Assembly (NCBI GenBank): GCA_025667525.1
Contig: CM046881.1
Span: 28,965,580-29,029,579 of the forward strand
Direction: 5' to 3'
Source: Glebionis coronaria
Lineage: Eukaryota; Streptophyta; Magnoliopsida; Asterales; Asteraceae
Length of the DNA: 64,000 nucleotides
How positions within the stretch are numbered: position 1 is the first letter of the stretch; the number at the start of each line of letters is the position of its first letter. Below are positions 1-15,300 of the stretch, piece by piece. The position numbers were made by a program, and so were the translations under genes. The notes beneath the pieces are model-generated. The model ran no database searches and was not told where the DNA came from. It saw nothing but the letters and a program-made list of their open reading frames with translations.

Positions 1-680
1 TCACTTTTAGGTCAAATAACATGACGTGTTGTTAGAGCACACTCATGTCTTGACCTTTATACTATAATGTGCCGTCGAGATGCTCTTTGTCTACTACATT
101 CACAACTACCTCAAATACTAGGTGACCAACTTTTACACCAATAAAACACAACCAAAACTAAACAGAGCAAACATATAGATGTGTTTTATCCAACAAGAAT
201 CCGGGCAAATACATTTTGCCTCTATGTGGTCTATATGGACTGGAAATAATTTTAGAGGTTTTTTCTTAGGTTTGGATGATTTGAGCCGGTTACGGCATTT
301 TTAGCTGTTCTTGGTAGGTTTTTATCAGTTTTTGATCGGGTTTAGTCGCTTTTGACCAATGCTTGCCTGGATAAAAGTACTCCGTTTTTCAAGCATCCAT
401 TTTCTTAGTTATGGTCTTGAAACGGAGTCAGGTATCACATGTTATGACCATTTTATTGCAACCCACGTTTTCAGATAATTACAATATAAATTTGTTTTTG
501 TATGTTAGCGATTGTGTTTGGTACTCTATTTCTTGATAGCTCTCAATTTTAATAGAATAAAACATGGAATCAAATATTTTAGAATCATATAATACATAAG
601 CAAGTTGATCCTACATGAAATGTCAAAAAATACTTGTCCTTCTTTTGCATATTATTCACCTATGTAGGCTTCCCAAGGTT

Positions 681-3429
681 AAACAATATTATTTTTAGGT
701 CAAATAACATGACGTGTTGTTAGAGCACACTCATGTCTTGACCTTTATACTATTATGTGCCGTCGAGATGCTCTTTGTCTACTACATTCACAACTACCTC
801 AAATACTAGCTGACCAACTTTTACACCAATAAAACACAACCAAAACTAAACAGAGCAAACATATAGATGTGTTTTATCCAACAAGAATCCGGGCAAATAC
901 ATTTTGCCTCTATGTGGTCTATATGGACTGGAAATAATTTTAGAGGTTTTTTCTTAGGTTTGCATGATTTGAGCCGGTTACGACATTTTTAGCTGCTCAT
1001 GGTAGGTTTTTATTAGTTTTTGATCGGGTTTAGTCGCTTTTGACCAATGCTAGCCTGGATAAAAGTACTCCTTTTTTCAAGCATCCATTTTCTTAGTTGT
1101 GGTCTTAAAACGGAGTCATGTATCACATGTTATGACCATTTTATTGCAACCCACGTTTTAAGATAATTTCGATATAAATTTGTTTTTGTATGTTAGCGAT
1201 TGTGTTTGGTACTCTATTTCTTGATAGCTCTCAATTTTAATAGAATAAAACATGGAATCAAATATTTTAGAGTCATATAATACATAAGCAAGTTGATCCT
1301 ACATGAAATGTCAAAAAATACTTGTCCTTCTTTTGCATATTATTCACCTATGTAGGCTTCCCAAGGTTAAACAATATCATTTTTAGGTCAAATAACATGA
1401 CGTGTTGTTAGAGCACACTCATGTCTTGACCTTTATACTATAATGTGCCGTCGAGATGCTCTTTGTCTACTACATTCACAACTACCTCAAATACTAGCTG
1501 ACCAACTTTTACACCAATAAAACACAACCAAAACTAAACAGAGCAAACATATAGATGTGTTTTATCCAACAAGAATCCGGGCAAATACATTTTGCGTCTA
1601 TGTGGTCTATATGGACTGGAAATAATTTTAGAGGTTTTTTCTTAGGTTTGGATGATTTGAGCCGGTTACGGCATTTTTAGCTGTTCTTGGTAGGTTTTTA
1701 TCAGTTTTTGATCGGGTTTAGTCGCTTTTGACCAATGCTTGCCTGGATAAAAGTACTCCTTTTTCAAGCATCCATTTTCTTAGTTATGGTCTTGAAACGG
1801 AGTCATGTATCACATGTTATGACCATTTTATTGCAACCCATGTTTTCAGATAATTACAATATAAATTTGTTTTTGTATGTTAGCGATTGTGTTTGGTACT
1901 CTATTTCTTGATAGCTCTCAATTTTAATAGAATAAAACATGGAATCAAATATTTTAGAATCATATAATACATAAGCAAGTTGATCCTACATGAAATGTAA
2001 AAAATTACTTGTCCTTCTTTTGCATATTATTCACCTATGTAGGCTTCCCAAGGTTAAACAATATCATTTTTAGGTCAAATAACATGACGTGTTGTTAGAG
2101 CACACTCATGTCTTGACCTTTATACTATAATGTGCCGTCGAGATGCTCTTTGTCTACTACATTCACAACTACCTCAAATACTAGCTGACCAACTTTTACA
2201 CCAATAAAACACAACCAAAACTAAACAGAGCAAACATATAGATGTGTTTTATCCAACAAGAATCCGGGCAAATACATTTTGCCTCTATGTGGTCTATATG
2301 GACTGGAAATAATTTTAGAGGTTTTTTCTTAGGTTTGGATGATTTGAGCCGGTTACGGCATTTTTAGCTGTTCTTGGTAGGTTTTTATCAGTTTTTGATC
2401 GGGTTTAGTCGCTTTTGACCAATGCTTGCCTGGATAAAAGTACTCCTTTTTCAAGCATCCATTTTCTTAGTTATGGTCTTGAAACAGAGTCATGTATCAC
2501 ATGTTATGACCATTTTATTGCAACCCACGTTTTCAGATAATTTCAATATAAATTTGTTTTTGTATGTTAGCGGTTGTGTTTGGTACTCTATTTCTTGATA
2601 GCTCTAAATTTTAATAGAATAAAACATGGAATCAAATATTTTAGAGTCATATAATACGTAAGCAAGTTGATCCTACATGAAATGTCAAAAAATACTTGTC
2701 CTTCTTTTGCATATTATTCACCTATGTAGGCTTCCCAAGGTTAAACAGTATCATTTTTAGGTCAAATAATATGACGTGTTGTTAGAGCACACTCATGTCT
2801 TGACCTTTATACTATAATGTGCCGTCGAGATGCTCTTTGTCTACTACATTCACAACTACCTCAAATACTAGCTGACCAACTTTTACACCAATAAAACACA
2901 ACCAAAACTAAACAGAGCAAACATATAGATGTGTTTTATCCAACAAGAATCCGGGCAAATACATTTTGCCTCTATGTGGTCTATATGGACTGGAAATAAT
3001 TTTAGAGGTTTTTTCTTAGGTTTGGATGATTTGAGCCGGTTACGGCATTTTTAGCTGTTCTTGGTAGGTTTTTATCAGTTTTTGATCGGGTTTAGTCGCT
3101 TTTGACCAATGCTTGCCTGGATAAAATTACTCCTTTTTCAAGCATCCATTTTCTTAGTTATGGTCTTGAAACGGAGTCATGTATCACATGTTATGACCAT
3201 TTTATTGCAACCCACGTTTTCAGATAATTACAATATAAATTTGTTTTTGTATGTTAGCGATTGTGTTTGGTACTCTATTTCTTGATAGCTCTCAACTTTA
3301 ATAGAATAAAACATGGAATCAAATATTTTAGAATCATATAATACATAAGCAAGTTGATCCTACATGAAATGTCAAAAATTACTTGTCCTTCTTTTGCATA
3401 TTATTCACCTATGTAGGCTTCCCAAGGTT
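681..3429 (+). repeat. Higher-order block A, copy 1 (4 monomers, about 2749 bp)
   Basis: Four consecutive monomers repeated almost exactly in 3430-6178. Diagnostic variants recur 2749 bp apart: ACTATTATGTGCC in the first monomer, TTTGCATGATTTGAGC with TTACGACATT (near 960 and 3710), TTTGCGTCTATG (near 1594 and 4343), and GCGGTTGTG (near 2570 and 5319). Edges are set by where these variants stop matching and are good to about 50 bp. Confidence 0.9.
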
Positions 3430-6178
3430 AAACAATATTATTTTTAGGTCAAATAACATGACGTGTTGTTAGAGCACACTCATGTCTTGACCTTTATACT
3501 ATTATGTGCCGTCGAGATGCTCTTTGTCTACTACATTCACAACTACCTCAAATACTAGCTGACCAACTTTTACACCAATAAAACACAACCAAAACTAAAC
3601 AGAGCAAACATATAGATGTGTTTTATCCAACAAGAATCCGGGCAAATACATTTTGCCTCTATGTGGTCTATATGGACTGGAAATAATTTTAGAGGTTTTT
3701 TCTTAGGTTTGCATGATTTGAGCCGGTTACGACATTTTTAGCTGTTCATGGTAGGTTTTTATTAGTTTTTGATCGGGTTTAGTCGCTTTTGACCAATGCT
3801 AGCCTGGATAAAAGTACTCCTTTTTTCAAGCATCCATTTTCTTAGTTGTGGTCTTAAAACGGAGTCATGTATCACATGTTATGACCATTTTATTGCAACC
3901 CACGTTTTAAGATAATTTCAATATAAATTTGTTTTTGTATGTTAGCGATTGTGTTTGGTACTCTATTTCTTGATAGCTCTCAATTTTAATAGAATAAAAC
4001 ATGGAATCAAATATTTTAGAGTCATATAATACATAAGCAAGTTGATCCTACATGAAATGTCAAAAAATACTTGTCCTTCTTTTGCATATTATTCACCTAT
4101 GTAGGCTTCCCAAGGTTAAACAATATCATTTTTAGGTCAAATAACATGACGTGTTGTTAGAGCACACTCATGTCTTGACCTTTATACTATAATGTGCCGT
4201 CGAGATGCTCTTTGTCTACTACATTCACAACTACCTCAAATACTAGCTGACCAACTTTTACACCAATAAAACACAACCAAAACTAAACAGAGCAAACATA
4301 TAGATGTGTTTTATCCAACAAGAATCCGGGCAAATACATTTTGCGTCTATGTGGTCTATATGGACTGGAAATAATTTTAGAGGTTTTTTCTTAGGTTTGG
4401 ATGATTTGAGCCGGTTACGGCATTTTTAGCTGTTCTTGGTAGGTTTTTATCAGTTTTTGATCGGGTTTAGTCGCTTTTGACCAATGCTTGCCTGGATAAA
4501 AGTACTCCTTTTTCAAGCATCCATTTTCTTAGTTATGGTCTTGAAACGGAGTCATGTATCACATGTTATGACCATTTTATTGCAACCCATGTTTTCAGAT
4601 AATTACAATATAAATTTGTTTTTGTATGTTAGCGATTGTGTTTGGTACTCTATTTCTTGATAGCTCTCAATTTTAATAGAATAAAACATGGAATCAAATA
4701 TTTTAGAATCATATAATACATAAGCAAGTTGATCCTACATGAAATGTAAAAAATTACTTGTCCTTCTTTTGCATATTATTCACCTATGTAGGCTTCCCAA
4801 GGTTAAACAATATCATTTTTAGGTCAAATAACATGACGTGTTGTTAGAGCACACTCATGTCTTGACCTTTATACTATAATGTGCCGTCGAGATGCTCTTT
4901 GTCTACTACATTCACAACTACCTCAAATACTAGCTGACCAACTTTTACACCAATAAAACACAACCAAAACTAAACAGAGCAAACATATAGATGTGTTTTA
5001 TCCAACAAGAATCCGGGCAAATACATTTTGCCTCTATGTGGTCTATATGGACTGGAAATAATTTTAGAGGTTTTTTCTTAGGTTTGGATGATTTGAGCCG
5101 GTTACGGCATTTTTAGCTGTTCTTGGTAGGTTTTTATCAGTTTTTGATCGGGTTTAGTCGCTTTTGACCAATGCTTGCCTGGATAAAAGTACTCCTTTTT
5201 CAAGCATCCATTTTCTTAGTTATGGTCTTGAAACAGAGTCATGTATCACATGTTATGACCATTTTATTGCAACCCACGTTTTCAGATAATTTCAATATAA
5301 ATTTGTTTTTGTATGTTAGCGGTTGTGTTTGGTACTCTATTTCTTGATAGCTCTAAATTTTAATAGAATAAAACATCGAATCAAATATTTTAGAGTCATA
5401 TAATACGTAAGCAAGTTGATCCTACATGAAATGTCAAAAAATACTTGTCCTTCTTTTGCATATTATTCACCTATGTAGGCTTCCCAAGGTTAAACAGTAT
5501 CATTTTTAGGTCAAATAATATGACGTGTTGTTAGAGCACACTCATGTCTTGACCTTTATACTATAATGTGCCGTCGAGATGCTCTTTGTCTACTACATTC
5601 ACAACTACCTCAAATACTAGCTGACCAACTTTTACACCAATAAAACACAACCAAAACTAAACAGAGCAAACATATAGATGTGTTTTATCCAACAAGAATC
5701 CGGGCAAATACATTTTGCCTCTATGTGGTCTATATGGACTGGAAATAATTTTAGAGGTTTTTTCTTAGGTTTGGATGATTTGAGCCGGTTACGACATTTT
5801 TAGCTGTTCTTGGTAGGTTTTTATCAGTTTTTGATCGGGTTTAGTCGCTTTTGACCAATGCTTGCCTGGATAAAATTACTCCTTTTTCAAGCATCCATTT
5901 TCTTAGTTATGGTCTTGAAACGGAGTCATGTATCACATGTTATGACCATTTTATTGCAACCCACGTTTTCAGATAATTACAATATAAATTTGTTTTTGTA
6001 TGTTAGCGATTGTGTTTGGTACTCTATTTCTTGATAGCTCTCAACTTTAATAGAATAAAACATGGAATCAAATATTTTAGAATCATATAATACATAAGCA
6101 AGTTGATCCTACATGAAATGTCAAAAATTACTTGTCCTTCTTTTGCATATTATTCACCTATGTAGGCTTCCCAAGGTT
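3430..6178 (+). repeat. Higher-order block A, copy 2 (4 monomers)
   Basis: Second tandem copy of the 681-3429 block. Only a handful of substitutions separate the copies, for example GCTGCTC versus GCTGTTC in the first monomer and ACATGG versus ACATCG near 5386. The copies are much more alike than neighbouring monomers are, so the duplication of the four-monomer unit is recent. After 6178 the pattern does not continue. Confidence 0.9.
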
Positions 6179-7499
6179 AAACAATATCATTTTTAGGTCA
6201 AATAACATGACGTGTTGTTAGATCACACTCATGTCTTGAACTTTATACTATAATGTGCCGTCGAGATGCTCTTTGTCTACTACATTCACAACTACCTCAA
6301 ATACTAGCTGACCAACTTTTACACCAATAAAACACAACCAAAACTAAACAGAGCAAACATATAGATGTGTTTTATCCAACAAGAATCCGGGCAAATACAT
6401 TTTGCCTCTATGTGGTCTATATGGACTGGAAATAATTTTAGAGGTGTTTTCTTAGGTTTGGATGATTTGAGCCGGTTACGGCATTTTTAGCTGTTCTTGG
6501 TAGGTTTTTATCAGTTTTTGATCGGGTTTAGTCGCTTTTGACCAATGCTTGCCTGGATAAAAGTACTCCTTTTTCAAGCATCCATTTTCTTAGTTATGGT
6601 CTTGAAACGGAGTCATGTATCACATGTTATGACCATTTTATTGCAACCCACGTTTTCAGATAATTTCAATATAAATTTGTTTTTGTATGTTAGCGATTGT
6701 GTTTGGTACTCTATTTCTTGATAGCTCTCAATTTTAATAGAATAAAACATAGAATCAAATATTTTAGAGTCATATAATACGTAAGCAAGTTGATCCTACA
6801 TGAAATGTCAAAAAATACTTGTCCTTCTTTTGCATATTATTCACCTATGTAGGCTTCCCAAGGTTAAACAATATCATTTTTAGGTCAAATAATATGACGT
6901 GTTGTTAGAGCACACTCATGTCTTGACCTTTATACTATAATGTGCCGTCGAGATGCTCTTTGTCTACTACATTCACAACTACCTCAAATACTAGCTGACC
7001 AACTTTTACACCAATAAAACACAACCAAAACTAAACAGAGCAAACATATAGATGTGTTTTATCCAACAAGAATCCGGGCAAATACATTTTGCCTCTATGT
7101 GGTCTATATGGATTGGAAATAATTTTAGAGGTTTTTTCTTAGGTTTGGATGATTTGAGCCGGTTACGGCATTTTTAGCTGTTCTTGGTAGGTTTTTATCA
7201 GTTTTTGATCGGGTTTAGTCGCTTTTGACCAATGCTTGCCTGGATAAAAGTACTGCGTTTTTCAAGCATCCATTTTCTTAGTTGTGGTCTTGAAACGGAG
7301 TCATGTATCACATGTTATGACCATTTTATTGCAACCCACGTTTTCAGATAATTTCAATATAAATTTGTTTTTGTATGTTAGCGATTGTGTTTGGTACTCT
7401 ATTTCTTGATAGCTCTCAATTTTAATAGAATAAAACATGGAATCAAATATTTTAGAGTCATATAATACATAAGCAAGTTGATCCTACATGAAATGTCAA

Positions 7500-10400
7500 A
7501 AAATACTTGCCCTTCTTTTGCATATTATTCACCTATGTAGGCTTCCCAAGGTTAAACAATATCATTTTTAGGTCAAATAACATGACGTGTTGTTAGAGCA
7601 CACTCATGTCTTGACCTTTATACTATAATGTGCCGTCGAGATGCTCTTTGTCTACTACATTCACAACTACCTCAAATACTAGCTGACCAACTTTTACACC
7701 AATAAAACACAACCAAAACTAAACAGAGCAAACATATAGATTTGTTTTATCCAACAAGAATTCAAGCAAATACACTTTGCCTCTATGTGGTCTATATGGA
7801 CTGGAAATAATTTTAGAGGTTTTTTCTTAGGTTTGGATGATTTGAGCCGGTTACGGCATTTTTAGCTGTTCTTGGTAGGTTTTTATCAGTTTTTGATCGG
7901 GTTTAGTCGCTTTTGACCAATGCTTGCCTGGATAAAAGTACTCCTTTTTCAAGCATCCATTTTCTTAGTTATGGTCTTGAAACGGAGTCATGTATCACAT
8001 GTTATGACCATTTTATTGCAACCCACGTTTTCAGATAATTTCAATATAAATTTGTTTTTGTATGTTAGCGATTGTGTTTGGTACTCTATTTCTTGATAGC
8101 TCTCAATTTTAATAGAATAAAACATGGAATCAAATATTTTAGAGTCATATAATACGTAAGCAAGTTGATCCTACATGAAATGTCAAAAAATACTTGTCCT
8201 TCTTTTGCATATTATTCACCTATGTAGGCTTCCCAAGGTTAAACAATATCATTTTTAGGTCAAATAATATGACGTGTTGTTAGAGCACACTCATGTCTTG
8301 ACCTTTATACTATAATGTGCCGTCGAGATGCTCTTTGTCTACTACATTCACAACTACCTCAAATACTAGCTGACCAACTTTTACACCAATAAAACACAAC
8401 CAAAACTAAACAGAGCAAACATATAGATGTGTTTTATCCAACAAGAATCCGGGCAAATACATTTTGCCTCTATGTGGTCTATATGGACTGGAAATAATTT
8501 TAGAGGTTTTTTCTTAGGTTTGGATGATTTGAGCCGGTTACGGCATTTTTAGCTGTTCTTGGTAGGTTTTTATCAGTTTTTGATCGGGTTTAGTCGCTTT
8601 TGACCAATGCTTGCCTGGATAAAAGTACTGCGTTTTTCAAGCATCCATTTTCTTAGTTGTGCTCTTGAAACGGAGTCATGTATCACATGTTATGACCATT
8701 TTATTGCAACCCACGTTTTCAGATAATTTCAATATAAATTTGTTTTTGTATGTTAGCGATTGTGTTTGGTACTCTATTTCTTGATAGCTCTCAATTTTAA
8801 TAGAATAAAACATGGAATTAAATATTTTAGAGTCATATAATACATAAGCAAGTTGATCCTACATGAAATGTCAAAAAATACTTGTCCTTCTTTTGCATAT
8901 TATTCACCTATGTAGGCTTCCCAAGGTTAAACAATATCATTTTTAGGTCAAATAACATGACGTGTTGTAAGAGCACACTCATGTCTTGACCTTTATACTA
9001 TAATGTGCCGTCGAGATGCTCTTTGTCTACTACATTCACAACTACCTCAAATACTAGCTGACCAACTTTTACACCAATAAAACACAACCAAAACTAAACA
9101 GAGCAAACATATAGATGTGTTTTATCCAACAAGAATCCGGGCAAATACATTTTGCCTCTATGTGGTCTATATGGACTGGAAATAATTTTAGAGGTTTTTT
9201 CTTAGGTTTGGATGATTTGAGCCGGTTACGGCATTTTTAGCTGTTCTTGGTAGGTTTTTATCAGTTTTTGATCGGGTTTAGTCGCTTTTGACCAATGCTT
9301 GCCTGGATAAAAGTACTCCTTTTTTCAAGCATCCATTTTCTTAGTTGTGGTCTTGAAACGGAGTCAGGTATCACATGTTATGACCATTTTATTGCAACCC
9401 ACGTTTTCAGATAATTACAATATAAATTTGTTTTTGTATGTTAGCGATTGTGTTTGGTACTCTATTTCTTGATAGCTCTCAATTTTAATAGAATAAAACA
9501 TGGAATCAAATATTTTAGAGTCATATAATACATAAGCAAGTTGATCCTACATGAAATGTCAAAAAATATTTGTCCTTCTTTTGCATATTATTCACCTATG
9601 TAGGCTTCCCAAGGTTAAACAATATCATTTTTAGGTCAAATAACATGACGTGTTGTTAGAGCACACTCATGTCTTAACCTTTATACTATAATGTGCCATC
9701 GAGATGCTCTTTGTCTACTACATTCACAACTACCTCAAATACTAGCTGACCAACTTTTACACCAATAAAACACAACCAAAACTAAACAGAGCAAACATAT
9801 AGATGTGTTTTATCCATCAAGAATCCGGGAAAATACAATTTGACCGGATTCTATGTGGTCTATATGGGCTGGAAATAATTTTAGAGGTTTTTTCTTAGGT
9901 TTGGATGATTTGAGCCGGTTACGGCATTTTTAGCTGTTCTTGGTAGGTTTTTATCAGTTTTTGATCGGGTTTAGTTGCTTTTGACCAATGCTTGCCTGGA
10001 TAAAAGTACTCCTTTTTTCAAGCATCCATTTTCTTAGTTGTGGTCTTGAAACGGAGTCATGTATCACATGTTATGACCATTTTATTGCAACCCACGTTTT
10101 CAGATAATTTCAATATAAATTTGTTTTTGTATGTTAGCGATTGTGTTTGGTACTCTATTTCTTGACAGCTCTTAATTTTAATAGAATAAAACATGGAATC
10201 AAATATTTCAGAGTCATATAATACATAAGCAAGTTGATCCTACATGAAATGTCAAAAAATACTTGTCCTTCTTTTGCATATTATTCACTTATGTAGGCTT
10301 CCCAAGGTTAAACAATATCATTTTTAGGTCAAATAACATGAAGTGTTGTTAGAGCACACTCATGTCTTGACCTTTATACTATAATGTGCCGTCGAGATGT

Positions 10401-12317
10401 TCTTTGTCTACTACATTCACAACTACCTCAAATACTAGCTGACCAACTTTTACACCAATAAAACACAACCAAAACTAAACAGAGCAAACATATAGATGTG
10501 TTTTATCCAACAAGAATCCGGGCAAATACATTTTGCCTCTATGTGGTCTATATGGACTGGAAATAATTTTAGAGGTTTTTTCTTAGGTTTGGATGATTTG
10601 AGCTGGTTACGGCATTTTTAGCTGTTCTTGGTAGGTTTTTATCAGTTTTTGATCGGGTTTAGTCGCTTTTGACCAATGCTTGCCTGGATAAAAGTACTCC
10701 TTTTTCAAGCATCCATTTTCTTAGTTATGGTCTTGAAACGGAGTCATGTATCACATGTTATGACCATATTATTGCAACCCACGTTTTCAGATAATTTCAA
10801 TATAAAATTGTTTTTGTATGTTAGTGATTGTGTTTGGTACTCTATTTCTTGATAGCTCTCAATTTTAATAGAATAAAACATGAAATCAAATATTTTAGAG
10901 TCATATAATACATAAGAAAGTTGATCCTACATGAAATGTCAAAAAATACTTGTCCTTCTTTTCCATATTATTCACCTATGTAGGCTTCCCAAGGTTAAAC
11001 AATATCATTTTTAGGTCAAATAACATGACGTGTTGTTAGAGCACACTCATGTCTTGACCTTTATACTATAATGTGCCGTCGAGATGCTCTTTGTCTACTA
11101 CATTCACAACTACCTCAAATACTAGCTGACCAACTTTTACACCAATAAAACACAACCAAAACTAAACAGAGCAAACATATAGATGTGTTTTATCCAACAA
11201 GAATCCGGGCAAATACATTTTTCCTCTATGTGGTCTATATGGACTGGAAATAATTTTAGAGGTTTTTTCTTAGGTTTGGATGATTTGAGCCGGTTACGGC
11301 ATTTTTAGCTGTTCTTGGTAGGTTTTTATCAGTTTTTGATCGGGTTTAGTCGCTTTTGACCAATGCTTGCCTGGATAAAAGTACTGCTTTTTTCAAGCAT
11401 CCATTTTCTTAGTTGTGGTCTTGAAACGGAGTCATGTATCACATGTTATGACCATTTTATTGCAACCCACGTTTTCAGATAATTTCAATATAAATTTGTT
11501 TTTGTATGTTAGCGATTGTGTTTGGTACTCTATTTCTTGATAGCTCTCAATTTTAATAGAATAAAACATGGAATCAAATATTTTAGAGTCATATAATACA
11601 TAAGCAAGGTGATCCTACATGAAATGTCAAAAAATACTTGTCCTTCTTTTGCATATTATTCACCTATGTAGGCTTCCCAAGGTTAAACAATATCATGTTT
11701 AGGTCAAATAACATGACGTGTTGTTAGAGCACACTCATGTATTGACCTTTATACTATAATGTGCCGTCGAGATGCTCTTTGTCTACTACATTCACAACTA
11801 CCTCAAATACTAGCTGACCAACTTTTACACCAATAAAACACAACCAAAACTAAACAGAGCAAACATATAGATGTGTTTTATCCAACAAGAATCCGGGCAA
11901 ATACATTTTGCCTCTATGTGGTCTATATGGACTGGAAATAATTTTAGAGGTTTTTTCTTAGGTTTGGATGATTTGAGCCGGTTACGGCATTTTTAGCTGT
12001 TCTTGGTAGGTTTTTATCAGTTTTTGATCGGGTTTAGTCGCTTTTGACCAATGCTTGCCTGGATAAAAGTACTCCTTTTTTCAAGCATCCATTTTCTTAG
12101 TTGTGGTCTTGAAACGGAGTCATGTATCACATGTTATGACCATTTTATTGCAACCCACGTTTTCAGATAATTACAATATAAATTTGTTTTTGTATGTTAG
12201 CGATTGTGTTTGGTACTCTATTTCTTGATAGCTCTCAATTTTAATAGAATAAAACATGGAATCAAATATTTTAGAGTCATATAATACATAAGCAAGTTGA
12301 TCCTACATGAAATGTCA
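7500..12317 (+). repeat. Higher-order block B, copy 1 (7 monomers, about 4818 bp)
   Basis: Seven monomers whose marker variants recur downstream in the same order: CTTGCCCTTC (near 7509 and 12327), GATTTGTTTTATCC (7739 and 12558), TACTGCGTTT (8628 and 13446), GGAATTAAAT (8815 and 13633), CGGAGTCAGG (9359 and 14178), the hairpin subtype (9820 and 15326), CATGAAGTG (10337 and 15844) and CATGTATTGACC (11737 and 17244). Offset is 4818 bp for the early markers and 5506 bp for the later ones, so the downstream copy has one extra monomer. Edges are approximate. Confidence 0.85.
9820..9852 (+). repeat. Hairpin-subtype insertion in satellite monomer
   Basis: Most monomers read TTTTGCCTCTATGTGG here. 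This subtype reads TTTGACCGGATTCTATG, which is longer by about four bases and creates perfect 9-bp inverted arms, AGAATCCGG and CCGGATTCT, around a 15-base loop. The same monomer also has CATCAAGAAT instead of CAACAAGAAT and TATGGGCTGG instead of TATGGACTGG, so these are linked variants of one subfamily. Confidence 0.85.
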
Positions 12318-15300
12318 AAAAATACTTGCCCTTCTTTTGCATATTATTCACCTATGTAGGCTTCCCAAGGTTAAACAATATCATTTTTAGGTCAAATAAC
12401 ATGACGTGTTGTTAGAGCACACTCATGTCTTAACCTTTATACTATAATGTGCCGTCGAGATGCTCTTTGTCTACTACATTCACAACTACCTCAAATACTA
12501 GCTGACCAACTTTTACACCAATAAAACACAACCAAAACTAAACAGAGCAAACATATAGATTTGTTTTATCCAACAAGAATTCGGGCAAATACACTTTGCC
12601 TCTATGTGGTCTATATGGACTGGAAATAATTTTAGAGGTTTTTTCTTAGGTTTGGATGATTTGAGCCGGTTACGGCATTTTTAGCTGTTCTTGGTAGGTT
12701 TTTATCAGTTTTTGATCGGGTTTAGTCGCTTTTGACCAATGCTTGCCTGGATAAAAGTACTCCTTTTTCAAGCATCCATTTTCTTAGTTATGGTCTTGAA
12801 ACGGAGTCATGTATCACATGTTATGACCATTTTATTGCAACCCACGTTTTCAGATAATTTCAATATAAATTTGTTTTTGTATGTTAGCGATTGTGTTTGG
12901 TACTCTATTTCTTGATAGCTCTCAATTTTAATAGAATAAAACATGGAATCAAATATTTTAGAGTCATATAATACGTAAGCAAGTTGATCCTACATGAAAT
13001 GTCAAAAAATACTTGTCCTTCTTTTGCATAGTATTCACCTATGTAGGCTTCCCAAGGTTAAACAATATCATTTTTAGGTCAAATAATATGACGTGTTGTT
13101 AGAGCACACTCATGTCTTGACCTTTATACTATAATGTGCCGTCGAGATGCTCTTTGTCTACTACATTCACAACTACCTCAAATACTAGCTGACCAACTTT
13201 TACACCAATAAAACACAACCAAAACTAAACAGAGCAAACATATAGATGTGTTTTATCCAACAAGAATCCGGGCAAATACATTTTGCCTCTATGTGGTCTA
13301 TATGGACTGGAAATAATTTTAGAGGTTTTTTCTTAGGTTTGGATGATTTGAGCCGGTTACGGCATTTTTAGCTGTTCTTGGTAGGTTTTTATCAGTTTTT
13401 GATCGGGTTTAGTCGCTTTTGACCAATGCTTGCCTGGATAAAAGTACTGCGTTTTTCAAGCATCCATTTTCTTAGTTGTGGTCTTGAAACGGAGTCATGT
13501 ATCACATGTTATGACCATTTTATTGCAACCCACGTTTTCAGATAATTTCAATATAAATTTGTTTTTGTATGTTAGCGATTGTGTTTGGTACTCTATTTCT
13601 TGATAGCTCTCAATTTTAATAGAATAAAACATGGAATTAAATATTTTAGAGTCATATAATACATAAGCAAGTTGATCCTACATGAAATGTCAAAAAATAC
13701 TTGTCCTTCTTTTGCATATTATTCACCTATGTAGGCTTCCCAAGGTTAAACAATATCATTTTTAGGTCAAATAACATGACGTGTTGTTAGAGCACACTCA
13801 TGTCTTGACCTTTATACTATAATGTGCCGTCGAGATGCTCTTTGTCTACTACATTCACAACTACCTCAAATACTAGCTTACCAACTTTTACACCAATAAA
13901 ACACAACCAAAACTAAACAGAGCAAACATATAGATGTGTTTTATCCAACAAGAATCCGGGCAAATACATTTTGCCTCTATGTGGTCTATATGGACTGGAA
14001 ATAATTTTAGAGGTTTTTTCTTAGGTTTGGATGATTTGAGCCGGTTACGGCATTTTTAGCTGTTCTTGGTAGGTTTTTATCAGTTTTTGATCGGGTTTAG
14101 TCGCTTTTGACCAATGCTTGCCTGGATAAAAGTACTCCTTTTTTCAAGCATCCATTTTCTTAGTTGTGGTCTTGAAACGGAGTCAGGTATCACATGTTAT
14201 GACCATTTTATTGCAACCCACGTTCTCAGATAATTACAATATAAATTTGTTTTTGTATGTTAGCGATTGTGTTTGGTACTCTATTTCTTGATAGCTCTCA
14301 ATTTTAATAGAATAAAACATGGAATCAAATATTTTAGAATCATATAATACATAAGCAAGTTGATCCTACATGAAATGTCAAAAAATACTTGTCCTTCTTT
14401 TGCATATTATTCACCTATGTAGGCTTCCCAAGGTTAAGCAATATCATTTTTAGGTCAAATAACATGACGTGTTGTTAGAGCACACTCATGTCTTGACCTT
14501 TATACTATAATGTGCCGTCGAGATGCTCTTTGTCCACTACATTCACAACTACCTCAAATACTAGCTGACCAACTTTTACACCAATAAAACACAACCAAAA
14601 CTAAACAGAGCAAACATATAGATGTGTTTTATCCAACAAGAATCCGGGCAAATACATTTTGCCTCTATGTGGTCTATATGGACTGGAAATAATTTTAGAG
14701 GTTTTTTCTTAGGTTTGGATGATTTGAGCCTGTTACGGCATTTTTAGCTGTTCTTGGTAGGTTTTTATCATTTTTTGATCGGGTTTAGTCGCTTTTGACC
14801 AATGCTTGCCTGGATAAAAGTACTCCTTTTTCAAGCATCCATTTTCTTAGTTATGGTCTTGAAACGGAGTCATGTATCACATGTTATGACCATTTTATTG
14901 CAACCCACGTTTTCAGATAATTTCAATATAAATTTGTTTTTGTATGTTAGCGATTGTGTTTGGTACTCTATTTCTTGATAGCTCTCAATTTTAATAGAAT
15001 AAAACATGGAATCAAATATTTTAGAGTCATATAATACATAAGTAAGTTGATCCTACATGAAATGTCAAAAAATATTTGTCCTTCTTTTGCATATTATTCA
15101 CCTATGTAGGCTTCCCAAGGTTAAACAATATCATTTTTAGGTCAAATAACATGACGTGTTGTTAGAGCACACTCATGTCTTAACCTTTATACTATAATGT
15201 GCCGTCGAGATGCTCTTTGTCTACTACATTCACAACTACCTCAAATACTAGCTGACCAACTTTTACACCAATAAAACACAACCAAAACTAAACAGAGCAA

